64,000 nt of DNA from Ruminococcus sp. XPD3002 (GTDB taxonomy: Bacteria > Bacillota > Clostridia > Oscillospirales > Ruminococcaceae). Positions within the stretch are counted from its first letter, which is position 1; each line of letters starts with the position of its first letter. The notes below the pieces were generated by a model. The model did not search any database, was not told the DNA's origin, and was given only the letters and a program-made list of their open reading frames with translations. The stretch spans positions 1 through 64,000 of the forward strand of contig FPJT01000002.1 of the NCBI GenBank assembly GCA_900119535.1, in the 5' to 3' direction. The position numbers and the translations under genes are program-made. Below, piece by piece: positions 35,101-42,855 of the stretch.

Positions 35101-37198
35101 TTCCTATGGATTCCACTGAATCAGGGATAGTTATGCCTGTAAGTCCGGTACAGTTTTCAAATGAACGGTAGCCTATGCTGATAAGGCCTTCGGGAAGTGT
35201 AACTGATGCGATATCACTGTTGCCTGAGAAAGCGTAATCTGCGATACCCTTTGCCTGCGAGTCTATTTCAAGGTCGAATGCTTCGGGGATGCGTCCCTTA
35301 TATCCGAGTGCAACTCCGCCTGCATAGACAACGCCGTTATCCTGTGATTCAAACCATGAGGTGCTGCCAAGCGGATTGCTTCCTGCACTTACAAGGCTAT
35401 CGGGGAATGTCACATCTGCAAGCGCATTACAATCGCAGAATGAAGTACTGCCGATACGTGTGATGCCTTCGCCGAGGACTACCTTTTCCAGTGAGTCAAC
35501 GTCATAGCAGTAATCATCGGGAATGAAAGTTCCGCCTGTGATCTCCAGATATGTAAGTGATTCGGGGATATCATAGAACAGAGCGCTGAGACTCTCGGAA
35601 CCGCTCATGGTGTTTCCTGCGAAAGGAAGTGTGAGCTTTTCAAGTGAAGAATCGCCGTTGAATATGTTCGAGCCAATTTCCTGAACGCTGTCAGGGACCT
35701 TTATCTCCTTTACAGCACTCATGTTCGAGAATGCATATTCACCGATCTTCTTAAGTGTTGAGGGAAGTCCCAGTGAGACTGCTGCCGAGCAGGAATTGAA
35801 TGCGTTGTTTCCTATTGAAGCGACATTTTTTCCTATAACGATCTTAGATGCACCTGAACACTCACTGAACGCATAGTCGCCAACGGATGTTACGCTGTCG
35901 GGAATGATGATCTCGCCGAGAGAAGTACACTTTGTGAATGCGTTTCCGCCTATCTTTGTCAGCTTATCGGGCAGCTTGGCAGAAGAAAGGGATCCGCACT
36001 CAGCAAAAGCGCTGTCGCCTATTTCGGTTACAGATGATGCGATAGTAACATCTGTTATACTTGTCCCGTAAGCAAAGTAAGGGGAAATGATCTTGCCGCC
36101 TGTTACCTCTATCTTTTTGAGAGTTTCGGGGACAGAATAGAATATGTCGTCGAGGGCAACGGGTTTTCCGTCGGAATTATCAGCGCATGGCAGAGAAAGT
36201 GATTCAATAGCGTTGCATCCGTAGAAAACATTGTTTCCGAAAGACGATAAGCTCGGTATACTTACTGAAGTAAGGCTTTCGCAATAGCTGAAAGCATCCG
36301 AACCGATAGTCTTGAGGCTTGAAGGAAGACTCAGTGAAGTTATCTTACAGCTTGCAAAAGCATTGGTGCCTATATCTGTGATGCCTTCGCTGAATTTTAT
36401 CTCTGTAAGACCTGTAGAGTTGAATGCACTGGTTCCGATAGTTTTCAGGCTTGCGGGGAATTCAACAGATATGAGCGAAGAACAGCATGTGAAAGCGTTG
36501 TCTCCGACTGACTCCAGAGAAGCAGGGAGGGTAACGCTTGTCAGCATCTCGCTGTACGAAAAAGCATTGTCGCCTATGCTTGTGATAGTGTCTCCGAGGA
36601 CGAGTGCGGTCAGCGACTTGCTGCTGTTGAAATAATCGGAGGGGATAGATGTTCCTCCTGTTATTTCAAGTGTTTCGAGAGATTCGGGATAAGAACCGTT
36701 AAAGAGGTGTATGAGCCTTGATTCCGAATTGTCGCCGTCTGCTTTGAGTCCTGCAAACGGAAGGACGAGCTTCTTTACCGACATACAGTCCTGAAGAAGC
36801 TTTGCGCTTAATGCAGTTATCGTACTTTCGATGACGATAGTTTCGATATCACTGCTGTAATCCAGTATCTTGTCTGACTTATAGGTCAGATCTACTGCTG
36901 AGCCTGTACCGCTGATCACCAGTGTGTGAGAGTCGAGATCATAGGTCCAGACAGAGTCTTTGCCGCAGGCTTCGCTTATTGTGTTCTCGCCGAGAGTAAC
37001 AGCTGAAGCATCCGAAGTAAAGACGGGATCGCCCGAAGCCGCTTCTTTAAGGTCTTTTTCAGAAGCATCGGACTTTTCCTCCGCTCTTTTGGTACCCGAT
37101 GTCGGGATCGTAAGAGCGCCTGCAGGAAGTGTCTGTACTGCCATATTGCTCAGCATCATTGCCGACATTACAGCAGAAAGAATCTTCTTGCTCTTCAT
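29177..37198 (-). CDS. Giant secreted BspA-type leucine-rich-repeat protein with C-terminal dockerin
   Basis: 2673 residues; AAAGGAG precedes the ATG. A signal peptide (to about residue 29) is followed by more than fifty BspA/LRR_5 repeats of about 23 residues (roughly 90-1490; consensus near IGxxAFxxCxxLxxVxLPxSVxx). Next come Ig-like beta domains (about 1490-1740), a region of unknown fold, a glycine-zipper hydrophobic segment (about 2055-2110; GSKIGAAIG, GAVVGGIVGAI), a carboxypeptidase-regulatory-like domain (DENGEYAWDVPEGLWRVKFEKDGYET), a threonine-only linker and a 14-residue tandem repeat. A dockerin ends it (DMDGDGKISASDAS, ADANEDGKIDASDAS). LRR_5 proteins usually bind surfaces or glycans. 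The dockerin ties it to a cell-surface cohesin rather than to enzymes. Confidence 0.88.
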   Translation of the reverse strand: MKSKKILSAVMSAMMLSNMAVQTLPAGALTIPTSGTKRAEEKSDASEKDLKEAASGDPVFTSDASAVTLGENTISEACGKDSVWTYDLDSHTLVISGTGSAVDLTYKSDKILDYSSDIETIVIESTITALSAKLLQDCMSVKKLVLPFAGLKADGDNSESRLIHLFNGSYPESLETLEITGGTSIPSDYFNSSKSLTALVLGDTITSIGDNAFSYSEMLTSVTLPASLESVGDNAFTCCSSLISVEFPASLKTIGTSAFNSTGLTEIKFSEGITDIGTNAFASCKITSLSLPSSLKTIGSDAFSYCESLTSVSIPSLSSFGNNVFYGCNAIESLSLPCADNSDGKPVALDDIFYSVPETLKKIEVTGGKIISPYFAYGTSITDVTIASSVTEIGDSAFAECGSLSSAKLPDKLTKIGGNAFTKCTSLGEIIIPDSVTSVGDYAFSECSGASKIVIGKNVASIGNNAFNSCSAAVSLGLPSTLKKIGEYAFSNMSAVKEIKVPDSVQEIGSNIFNGDSSLEKLTLPFAGNTMSGSESLSALFYDIPESLTYLEITGGTFIPDDYCYDVDSLEKVVLGEGITRIGSTSFCDCNALADVTFPDSLVSAGSNPLGSTSWFESQDNGVVYAGGVALGYKGRIPEAFDLEIDSQAKGIADYAFSGNSDIASVTLPEGLISIGYRSFENCTGLTGITIPDSVESIGSYAFDCCYDLEKVEMSDNITHLGARPFCNTKWEENVKDGLVYIGKVLVGYKGEMPKKTTIKVKEGTTEISDDAFNGYDNLAAIELPDSLVSIGNNAFNNCGHLASITIPDSVTKIGEYAFSECPQLASATLSSSLTDIPSGAFNNCTSLSSIVIPESVKTIGSCAFYNTKALKDVTLSDKLKDVYYDAFEYSYDKDDEVVERTLIISEGSEKVNSIMVSPLRNTLVAVKLPSTLKTIGEEAFYDCDKLTAVKLPDTTETIGESAFYDCDGITSIELPASVNTIGNEAFCSCGKLAAVTFNEGLSSIGENAFANTPVKAVSVPDTVKVIGSGAFSDCAALTDVKLSSGLKRISSSLFSGCTSLAELEIPYGVETISSYVISNCPAIKKLTIPDTVESVDTWAYSMDDVTIDIAVSEGSKKITPTMFYGLTGYIASVSIPDTVVSIEDEAFYDLDKIKSIVLPDSVKTIGNGSFRYCDALESVTLSSALTSIGNYAFEYDEKLKEITIPDTVKTIGDSAFNNCISLKKAVLPAKLTAIPNSLFNGCEKLQNVALPETLETIGSDAFARCSSITAVDIPKSVKKISGSAFSGCNSLSEISVSGLLTNIESYAFYVDEGTILSRTLTFKDDTEEITYDMISPFRENITNIVIPDTVKEIGESAFSYCTKLEEAVLPESVTLIGNGIFSECSSLKKLELPDSLTKLSKSMCYNCTALESVKLPSKVDRILDSSFYNCTSLSEVISPVKDFRFRSTSFTNCVSLYDPRFMILDKRNINLSANTDSIGVDGVVNFSLTYQLTPFLFEEDVKPVLQVNLPEGMELVYTSISDEGNPDLTVFTKELTEISDTVKFAAKVREYGTHRVTASLTFTYDDETWREGIGTVDVKTPLVTVSAPNSINTNSLTVRGIAAPDKDVDIFVDGEKLTTVKSNEKTGKYSSLLELPKKESGENYEIYAAIGDSNSKTITVNYAPSKPMVEAVYLSYNGGGQHMDITPVFTEGSRPVISFNPSYPFEFEIEMSNSDNISKLFVISRKGDDTKSIEANWVPERKAWVAYGYFDPGNRSYVPGALNISFITNDSATFDFSKDKIDIPDDIASDFLTDENGETPDKISDAGLIDLPDNIEKNSTADVVFEDESSFISKVNVSDGKTDTSLSIYTDTTDKVYVDGELVDADTVAKDPAAYGFERSPVKTVDENGNEYDFYVRTPSSSDAAQHVFDTYERNGAMSEDNTSVSHSDVYNWTGATGTQTLRVPAEREGVSFKDAAKPEFSDIFVTSGEDIIDGVIDLVTGKPSDKSMIAEWAKNNPSGAAVDKLWKGYDVVSKTISLIDTGVKTVDRMQRISKLDNGGVLAAKTLGLAAAEVGYTLVGSALVGKAGTAIGSKIGAAIGTFICPGAGTAVGAVVGGIVGAITAHLIVGGIFKWLNAKLDEEIAYAENGYIGVLIDPSGFVYEAVRRNRVAGAKMTVYYKDPESGEETEWNSEDFDQKNPLTTDENGEYAWDVPEGLWRVKFEKDGYETQFSDWMDVPPIRTDVNFSAISLETPEIDSAAVIDGNIVLTFTKFMDVTSVTNKSVIVKSGDKAVDCVVTPIITEDEPYTNTFAVQASKGALPSGSLTLEITDSCRSYSAVSVKAQTTKVIVPDNIVSIYADSSRILTARGKETAIEITAKPASEAEGKKLVITKGADSVKVKEEAVFDAKGKAVITIIPISTKTSDIAFAAEGSDLSVSVLLVSINEKELKSMSAVTTTAKATTTTTTTTTTTTTTTTTTTTKPTTTTTTTTTKPTTTTTTTTTTKPTTTTTTKATTATTTITTTAKPVVSTTAAVKTTAKPVVSTTAAVKTTAKPAVSTTDAVKTTAKPAVSTTDAVKTTAKPAVSTTEPVTTAPATTTIPATTKAPEPEITLCDMDGDGKISASDASAVLMIYSALSVGDKPDATEAQLKAADANEDGKIDASDASLILMFYSYQSVGGKADFLSFRKNGG
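29488..29695 (-). repeat. In-frame 42-bp tandem repeat (KTTAKPxVSTTxAV) in the LRR-dockerin gene
   Basis: About five head-to-tail 42-bp units encode the 14-residue unit KTTAKPAVSTTDAV, with Val/Ala and Asp/Ala variants. It directly follows an almost pure Thr/Pro/Lys tract encoded at about 29700-29880. This is the flexible linker before the dockerin. Unit number is likely to vary between strains by slippage. Confidence 0.8.
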
Positions 37199-37308
37199 GG
37201 GATATCACTCCTTTGAAATAAATTTGAGAGGGAAATGAGATGAGTGCTGATAAATGGTCAGATAACAGAATGGGGAGCTTTCATATTTTCATCACATATC
37301 CAACATAT

Positions 37309-37337
37309 ATTATACTCTTTTCTATATTTAATTTCAA
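37309..37337 (-). promoter_or_regulatory. Promoter of the LRR-dockerin gene
   Basis: Minus strand: TTGAAA (37337 to 37332), 17 bp, TATAAT (37314 to 37309), giving a leader of about 105 nt. The 37199-37554 gap holds this promoter and the divergent one at 37452-37480, and otherwise AT-rich sequence. Confidence 0.65.
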
Positions 37338-37451
37338 TAGTGATATAGCCATTTTATATATTAAAAAATAAATATATTTTGGCAAATCGGGAAGGACTGG
37401 TATTTGATTGTTGAACAAACATTAATTAAGATAAAATTAAGCTGTGAATTG

Positions 37452-37480
37452 TTGACGTTCGGGCATAATTATGGTATAAT
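37452..37480 (+). promoter_or_regulatory. Promoter of the glycosyltransferase gene
   Basis: TTGACG (37452-37457), 17 bp, TATAAT (37475-37480). About 30 bp further upstream TTGTTGAACAAACATTAATTAAG resembles the end segment of family A repeats, but the match is weak. Confidence 0.7.
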
Positions 37481-37554
37481 ATCTATGAACATATACATTT
37501 TATATTTTAGTGCTCCGCATTTTGTATGCGAAGCCGGCAAGGAGGAATATACTT

Positions 37555-38520
37555 ATGCCGACACCTGAAACACTTTATATGGTCGTACCATGTTACAATG
37601 AAGAAGCTGTTCTTCCTGAAACTTCAAAAAGACTTAAGGAAAAATACCAATCTCTCATTAGCCGCGGCCTTATATCAGATAAAAGCCGCGTCGTTTTTGT
37701 TAATGACGGTTCCAAGGACAAGACATGGAGCATGATACAGGAGCTCCATGAATCCGATCCGCAGTTCTTCTCGGGCATAAATCTGGCTCATAATGCAGGC
37801 CATCAGAACGCTGTTCTTGCAGGCCTCATGACTGTAAAGGATATATGCGATATGGCTATAACTATGGATGCGGACCTTCAGGACGATATCAACACCATAG
37901 ACGCTATGGTCGAAAAATACTATGAGGGAAATCAGGTCGTTTACGGCGTCAGAAGCGCACGAGACACCGATACCTTCTTCAAGCGCTTTACCGCCGAGGG
38001 CTTCTACAAGTTCATGAAGGTAATGGGGGCGGATGTGGTCTATAACCACGCCGATTTCCGCCTTATGAGCAAGACCGTCCTCAAAGAGCTTGCAAACTTC
38101 AAGGAGGTCAACCTCTTCCTCAGAGGAATGGTGCCCCTTATAGGCTATCAGAGCTGCAATGTTTACTACGAGAGAGCAGAGCGCTTTGCGGGAGAAAGTA
38201 AATATCCGCTGAAGAAAATGCTTGCTTTCGCTATAAACGGAATCACTTCATTCAGCGTGAAGCCTCTTAAGCTGATAACCAATGTGGGTATGATAATGTC
38301 GATACTCAGTGTTATTGCGATAATCTGGTCCATCGTTGCAAAGATAGGCGGATTCTCCGAGATAGGCTGGTCAAGCACTATGTGCTCGATATGGTTCATC
38401 GGCGGACTTCAGCTCCTTGCACTGGGAATAATCGGCGAATATATAGGCAAAATATACGCAGAAGTTAAACAGCGTCCGAGATTTATAATTGCAGATTTTA
38501 TAAACAATACCGATAAATAA
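37555..38520 (+). CDS. GT2 glycosyltransferase, polyprenyl-phosphate sugar transferase type
   Basis: 321 residues from the ATG at 37555, which has AAGGAGG upstream. The GT-A domain starts LYMVVPCYNEEAVLPET. The metal-binding DxD region reads MDADLQDD, and nucleotide-sugar binding is suggested by VVFVNDGSKDKTW. Two C-terminal transmembrane helices (about 235-260 and 275-300) are typical of GtrB/DPM1-like enzymes, which attach glucose or a related sugar to undecaprenyl phosphate on the inner membrane face. No partner flippase adjoins it. The GGDEF gene starts 34 bp downstream. Confidence 0.9.
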   Translation: MPTPETLYMVVPCYNEEAVLPETSKRLKEKYQSLISRGLISDKSRVVFVNDGSKDKTWSMIQELHESDPQFFSGINLAHNAGHQNAVLAGLMTVKDICDMAITMDADLQDDINTIDAMVEKYYEGNQVVYGVRSARDTDTFFKRFTAEGFYKFMKVMGADVVYNHADFRLMSKTVLKELANFKEVNLFLRGMVPLIGYQSCNVYYERAERFAGESKYPLKKMLAFAINGITSFSVKPLKLITNVGMIMSILSVIAIIWSIVAKIGGFSEIGWSSTMCSIWFIGGLQLLALGIIGEYIGKIYAEVKQRPRFIIADFINNTDK

Positions 38521-38554
38521 CAATATTTCAGAATAAAGCATTGGAGGTGAGCTT

Positions 38555-40492
38555 ATGGCAAAACGCAGAAATATCGCTCTTATCACGGCATTCCCCGAAG
38601 CAGTACACGTTAAAAGAGTTGTATCAGGTCTTATAGAGCAGTGCAGAAAGTACGATTATAATCTTGCGGTTTTCTGCCCTATGTCTCATCTCGATTCTCC
38701 CCGTGTGAACTATTCCCACGGCGAAATGAATATTTTTAACCTCATCAATATGGAGTATATCGACGGAGTTGTCCTTGATACAACTGTCCTTATGAACGAG
38801 TATGAGGGGAATGCACTGAAAAAAGTGTGCGAGAAAATGAAGCGTGAGAGCAAAGTGCCCGTTGTTTCACTGGATACGGCTGCGGATGATTTCCCGATCA
38901 TCACAAGCCGCAATGACGATATCCTCCGTGAAATGGTCAGGCACTGCGTAAAGCTCCACGGCAAAAAGAAGCTCTGTGTGGTAACAGGTCCCGAGGGGAA
39001 TCATGTTGCCGAGCAGCGCCTGAAAGTCATTCTGGAGGAAGCCGATGCCATTGGTGCGGAGGTAGCTCCCGAGCATATCATCTACGGCGATTTCTGGTAT
39101 TCCTGCGGCGATAAGCTTGCAAGAGAACTTGCGGACAGGACTATTTCCATGCCCGAAGCTATAATATGTACAAGCGACCACATGGCTCTGGGACTTATCT
39201 ACCGTCTGGACAGACTTGGCATAAGAGTTCCCGAGGATGTAATCGTTATCGGCTATGAGGCTACGGCAGAGGCTGCGGCAAGCAGGATATCGCTTTCTTC
39301 CTTTGCTTCAAACGACGCCAATACGGCTGCTGACGCAGTGGACTATATACGCCGTATAATAGAGCCCGATGCCCCGATAGAACCCTATGATATCGAAGCT
39401 TCAAGACTGTTCCACCCGGGCATGAGCTGCGGCTGTGAGCCTGATTTCCTCTATTCTGCCTACTCTCTTTATGAGAATATGTACTTCACTACACGTAATT
39501 ACAATATGGACGATATGGAGGAGAATATAGATATCGGTCAGCTTATGGAGAGCTATGCCCTTGAACAGCTTACCGCTTCCGAGACTCCCGAGCAGTGCAT
39601 AGCCGATATCCACAGCCTTACGTGGCTGATAAAGCCTTTCCGCAGACATTTTCTCTGTCTCAGGAAGAACTGGCTCGATGCGGATAATGATATAACCTGC
39701 GGCTATCCGCAGCAGATGCGTATAGTTTCTGCTTTAAGTACCGAAGATGATTCGTCATATGCAGGTAATGATGATGAGCTTCTGTTCGATACATCGCTGA
39801 TGATACCGCAGATGCATGACGAAAACGAGGAAGCTTCGGTTTACTACTTCTCTTCAGTACATTTCAATGAGATAATGCTGGGATATTCCGTGCTGCAGCG
39901 CTCTTTCTCGGATGAACACAGAATAAGCCTTGTTTACCGCAACTGGCTTAGATTCGTTTCAAACGCCCTTGAAATGATACGTTCAAAGGCTAAGCTCTTA
40001 ACGCTTTCAAGGCGTGACGAAATGACAGGTGCCCTTAACCGAAGGGGTATGTACAACGCCATAGAAAAAATGATAGATTCCGCAAGCGATGACAGTACGG
40101 TTTTCGTAGCAGTCATCGACATGGACGGACTTAAGTTCATAAACGACAATTACGGACACAGCGAGGGCGACTTCGGTATAAAGCTGGTAAGCTCGGCAGC
40201 TGCTTCGGTCACTCGCAGCGATGAGATACTTGTCCGTGCAGGCGGAGACGAGTTCTATATTATAGGTATAGGCGAATATGATGAGTCGGAGTGCGAAAAG
40301 CGTTCCGATGAATTCAACCGCCTGATTAAAAAGCTGAGTTCGGCTTACAGTAAGCCTTATACAGTATCAGCAAGCATAGGATGTGCCGAAAGAAAGCTTA
40401 ACGGTTCGCGCAAGCTCGATGATATCATATGCAAAGCCGATGAGATAATGTACAGGGACAAGACGAATAAAAAGTTACAGCGCAAAGATTGA
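38555..40492 (+). CDS. Sugar-binding-like domain fused to an active-looking GGDEF diguanylate cyclase
   Basis: 645 residues, with GGAGG before the ATG. Residues about 1-285 form a LacI/periplasmic-binding type 1 domain with no signal peptide. A linker with Cys-rich GMSCGCEP follows. The GGDEF domain spans about 470-640, with the metal/substrate segment DMDGLKFINDNYGHSEGD and an intact GGDEF at residues 563-567. It would make cyclic di-GMP in response to a cytoplasmic sugar-like ligand. Its layout is the same as the AraC-type regulator at 419-2629 except for the output domain, so the two look like paralogues. Probably cotranscribed with the glycosyltransferase upstream. Confidence 0.88.
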   Translation: MAKRRNIALITAFPEAVHVKRVVSGLIEQCRKYDYNLAVFCPMSHLDSPRVNYSHGEMNIFNLINMEYIDGVVLDTTVLMNEYEGNALKKVCEKMKRESKVPVVSLDTAADDFPIITSRNDDILREMVRHCVKLHGKKKLCVVTGPEGNHVAEQRLKVILEEADAIGAEVAPEHIIYGDFWYSCGDKLARELADRTISMPEAIICTSDHMALGLIYRLDRLGIRVPEDVIVIGYEATAEAAASRISLSSFASNDANTAADAVDYIRRIIEPDAPIEPYDIEASRLFHPGMSCGCEPDFLYSAYSLYENMYFTTRNYNMDDMEENIDIGQLMESYALEQLTASETPEQCIADIHSLTWLIKPFRRHFLCLRKNWLDADNDITCGYPQQMRIVSALSTEDDSSYAGNDDELLFDTSLMIPQMHDENEEASVYYFSSVHFNEIMLGYSVLQRSFSDEHRISLVYRNWLRFVSNALEMIRSKAKLLTLSRRDEMTGALNRRGMYNAIEKMIDSASDDSTVFVAVIDMDGLKFINDNYGHSEGDFGIKLVSSAAASVTRSDEILVRAGGDEFYIIGIGEYDESECEKRSDEFNRLIKKLSSAYSKPYTVSASIGCAERKLNGSRKLDDIICKADEIMYRDKTNKKLQRKD

Positions 40493-40573
40493 CTGACGCC
40501 GTCGATTACGGCGAATTGCAGAATACTTTAATGGATATTCTGCAACAGCGCAGATTATAAAGGAGTGATAGAT

Positions 40574-41629
40574 TTGGATGCAGCAGAGTACAAATGTCCC
40601 AATTGTAATGCGGAACTGAAATTTGACCCTACTACTCAGAAGTTAAGCTGTGATTATTGTCTGAGTTCCTTCACTATAGATGAAATAAAGGAAATATATG
40701 CTGAATCAGTGACAGTTATGCCTGATGAAGCAGAGGAAACAGAGGACGAGTTCGCTTCACACACTTCACTTTACCACTGTGCAAGCTGCGGAGCGGATAT
40801 AATGGCGGATGAGCATACTACTGCACTTTTCTGCTATTACTGCCATAACCCCGTTATACTTTCGGGTAAGCTTACGGGCGATTATAAGCCGAGCAAGATA
40901 ATAGGCTTCAAGATAACAAGAGAACAGGCGCTTTCCAAATTTAAACACTGGTGCTCCGGACGAATGTTTGTGCCAAAAGACTTTAATTCGGATGAGCAGC
41001 TTGAAAAAATGACGGGACTTTACGTTCCTTTCTGGGTTGCAAACTGTGATATAAAGGCGGATTATGCTGCGGTCGGACGCAGAGTCCGTTCGTGGACAAC
41101 AGGAAGTACCGAGTATACGGAAACCAAAGAATACAGCGTTGTGCGTTCGGCGAATATCATTGCAGAAGGCATCCCTGCTGACGGCGAAAGCAAGATCGAC
41201 GACCTTCTTATGGAGTCTATCGAGCCTTTCAATTACAGTGAGCTGAAGGACTTCTCTATGTCATATTTCAGCGGATTCTTTGCTGATAAGTATGACGTGG
41301 ATAAAGCTGCTGTGTTCCCGAGGATTCGCAGCCGTGCAACAGATGCGGGCAGAGCGATAATCAGAAAAAGCGTTTCCGGATATACCTCGCTTAAGGTCAT
41401 GAACGAGACCTACAGCATAAAAAAGACCGACTGGCAGTATATCATGCTTCCCGTGTGGTTCATGACATATCGCTATAACGGCAAGGTATACGAATTTGCT
41501 CTGAACGGTCAGACAGGAAAGCTTGCGGGTACTCCGCCGCTCAACAAAATGAAACTCAACCTTGTATGTGCGGCAATAGGTCTTGGCATCACTATTTTAG
41601 GCTATCTGTTAGGAGTGATATTCCTATGA
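40574..41629 (+). CDS. Double zinc-ribbon protein with one C-terminal membrane helix
   Basis: TTG at 40574 is the likely start: AAGGAG ends 8-9 nt upstream, whereas the in-frame GTG at 40565 overlaps that site. 351 residues. Two zinc ribbons, CPNC...CDYC (near residues 5-30) and CASC...CYYC (about 70-95), precede a beta-rich region, and a hydrophobic helix (LVCAAIGLGITILGYLLGVIFL) ends the protein. This TFIIB-like-ribbon family is common in Firmicutes and has no assigned role. The stop overlaps the start of the TPM-domain gene by 4 nt (ATGA). The 40493-40573 spacer holds two hairpins (GCCGTCGATTACGGC; TTGCAGAATA/TATTCTGCAA). Confidence 0.75.
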   Translation: MDAAEYKCPNCNAELKFDPTTQKLSCDYCLSSFTIDEIKEIYAESVTVMPDEAEETEDEFASHTSLYHCASCGADIMADEHTTALFCYYCHNPVILSGKLTGDYKPSKIIGFKITREQALSKFKHWCSGRMFVPKDFNSDEQLEKMTGLYVPFWVANCDIKADYAAVGRRVRSWTTGSTEYTETKEYSVVRSANIIAEGIPADGESKIDDLLMESIEPFNYSELKDFSMSYFSGFFADKYDVDKAAVFPRIRSRATDAGRAIIRKSVSGYTSLKVMNETYSIKKTDWQYIMLPVWFMTYRYNGKVYEFALNGQTGKLAGTPPLNKMKLNLVCAAIGLGITILGYLLGVIFL

Positions 41630-42555
41630 GAAAGATAACTTCAGCTATTGCAGCTATATTGACTATCATTGCCGTTCTTCCTTTCTGCACGATCCGTACA
41701 TATGCCGTTGAAAACTATGCGGCAGGCTGGGACGGCAATTCGGAAAAGTCCATGATCTATGACGACTGCGGACTTTTTACAGATTCTGAACTTGATGAAC
41801 TTGATGAACAGGTACGAAGCTGTTCGGAAGATCTTGAAATGAATATATGCATCTTCCTTGCGGGAAGCTCATATCGCGGATACGGTGAATACAAAACAGA
41901 GCATTTCGCAAATTCAAAGTATGATGAGATATACGGAGACGATACCGACGGTATCTTCTATTTTCTCGATTTTTCGGGAGATTCTCCCGCATACGACTAC
42001 ATATCGGCAGCAGGAAAAGCAGGCTATATCTACGGTGATCGTATCGATACCATAAACCGTTCGCAGAATAACTATCTCCCTGCATCGGGTAAGGAGAGCT
42101 ACGCTGATGATAAGGACGATATCGCAGCAGCTATAATCAATTACCTCAATCTGCTCAGAAGATACGGCGAAAACCCTGACCAGAACAAGTTCAAGTATTT
42201 CTACGATGAGGATACAGGCAAGTATTTCTACTACAGCCACGGAGAATATATAGTCTCAAAGAGAAAGCCTTTTTTCATTACCTTGAAATACCTGCTTTTT
42301 TCAGCTCCTGCCGGATTTATCGTTTCGCTGATCGTGTATCTTGTTACAAGAAGTAAATACAAGTTCAAGGAATCTGCAAGCGCAAATAAGTATGTCTCAA
42401 AGAAAGACACCAACTTTATTGTTAAGGAAGACAGATTCCTTCGCTCCCACACAAGCAGCCGAACTATATCACGTGATTCCTACAGCGGCGGCGGTGGCGG
42501 ATTCAGCGGAGGCGGCGGCGGAGGCGGCCATATCGGCGGCGGAAGCTATCGTTGA
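41626..42555 (+). CDS. Secreted/membrane TPM-domain protein with Gly-rich tail
   Basis: 309 residues starting inside the previous gene's stop. A signal peptide (MRKITSAIAAILTIIAVLPF) is followed by a TPM domain (about 40-190; YDDCGLFTDSELDELDEQ, then DTDGIFYFLDFS). A transmembrane helix lies near 224-245 and a cytoplasmic tail ends in SGGGGGFSGGGGGGG. This is the layout of TPM/DUF2207-like proteins thought to act on membrane protein repair or as phosphatase-like folds. Translational coupling with the zinc-ribbon gene suggests that the two products work together at the membrane. Confidence 0.8.
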   Translation: MRKITSAIAAILTIIAVLPFCTIRTYAVENYAAGWDGNSEKSMIYDDCGLFTDSELDELDEQVRSCSEDLEMNICIFLAGSSYRGYGEYKTEHFANSKYDEIYGDDTDGIFYFLDFSGDSPAYDYISAAGKAGYIYGDRIDTINRSQNNYLPASGKESYADDKDDIAAAIINYLNLLRRYGENPDQNKFKYFYDEDTGKYFYYSHGEYIVSKRKPFFITLKYLLFSAPAGFIVSLIVYLVTRSKYKFKESASANKYVSKKDTNFIVKEDRFLRSHTSSRTISRDSYSGGGGGFSGGGGGGGHIGGGSYR

Positions 42556-42562
42556 TACTCTC

Positions 42563-42592
42563 AGGGCGGATCTTATCCGCCCTTTTTCTTTT
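42563..42592 (+). terminator. Terminator after the TPM-domain gene
   Basis: AGGGCGGAT/ATCCGCCCT stem with a CTT loop, followed by TTTTCTTTT. Confidence 0.9.
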
Positions 42593-42628
42593 ATTCAGGC
42601 TTTATGTGCCGAACCGGTAAAATAGTGC

Positions 42629-42657
42629 TTGACAAAATCATCGTTTTGTGGTATTAT
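42629..42657 (+). promoter_or_regulatory. Promoter of the SRP RNA gene
   Basis: Perfect TTGACA (42629-42634), 17 bp, TATTAT (42652-42657). It may also feed the TPR-dnaX-ybaB-recR genes by read-through. Confidence 0.75.
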
Positions 42658-42700
42658 ATTATACAGAGCGTATGTCTGCTCAAAATTCAGTTTCAGAAGG

Positions 42701-42836
42701 AAATTCCGAAATATAGATGTGCGGGCCCTGTGCAACGAGACCCCGTGAACCATGTCAGGCGGGAGACCGAGCAGCATTAAGCGGATCGTTTTGTGTGCCG
42801 CAGCAAGCCTGCACATCTATGTTCCGGAATTTTTTT
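42701..42836 (+). ncRNA. ffs: Signal recognition particle RNA, small bacterial type
   Basis: The conserved domain IV is unmistakable: TGAACC, GTCAGG, a CGG-GAGA-CCG capped stem, and AGCAGCATTAAG (42745-42781). The 5' and 3' arms (AAATTCCG...AGATGTGC and GCACATCT...CCGGAATT) close the long rod. The 3' arm runs into TTTTTT, so the molecule supplies its own terminator. In Firmicutes the SRP RNA gene precedes dnaX, as it does here. Partner protein Ffh is encoded at 24785-26167. Exact ends are estimates; a start nearer 42665 is possible from the promoter. Confidence 0.93.
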
Positions 42837-42855
42837 AAAGCGGAGGATATAAAGG

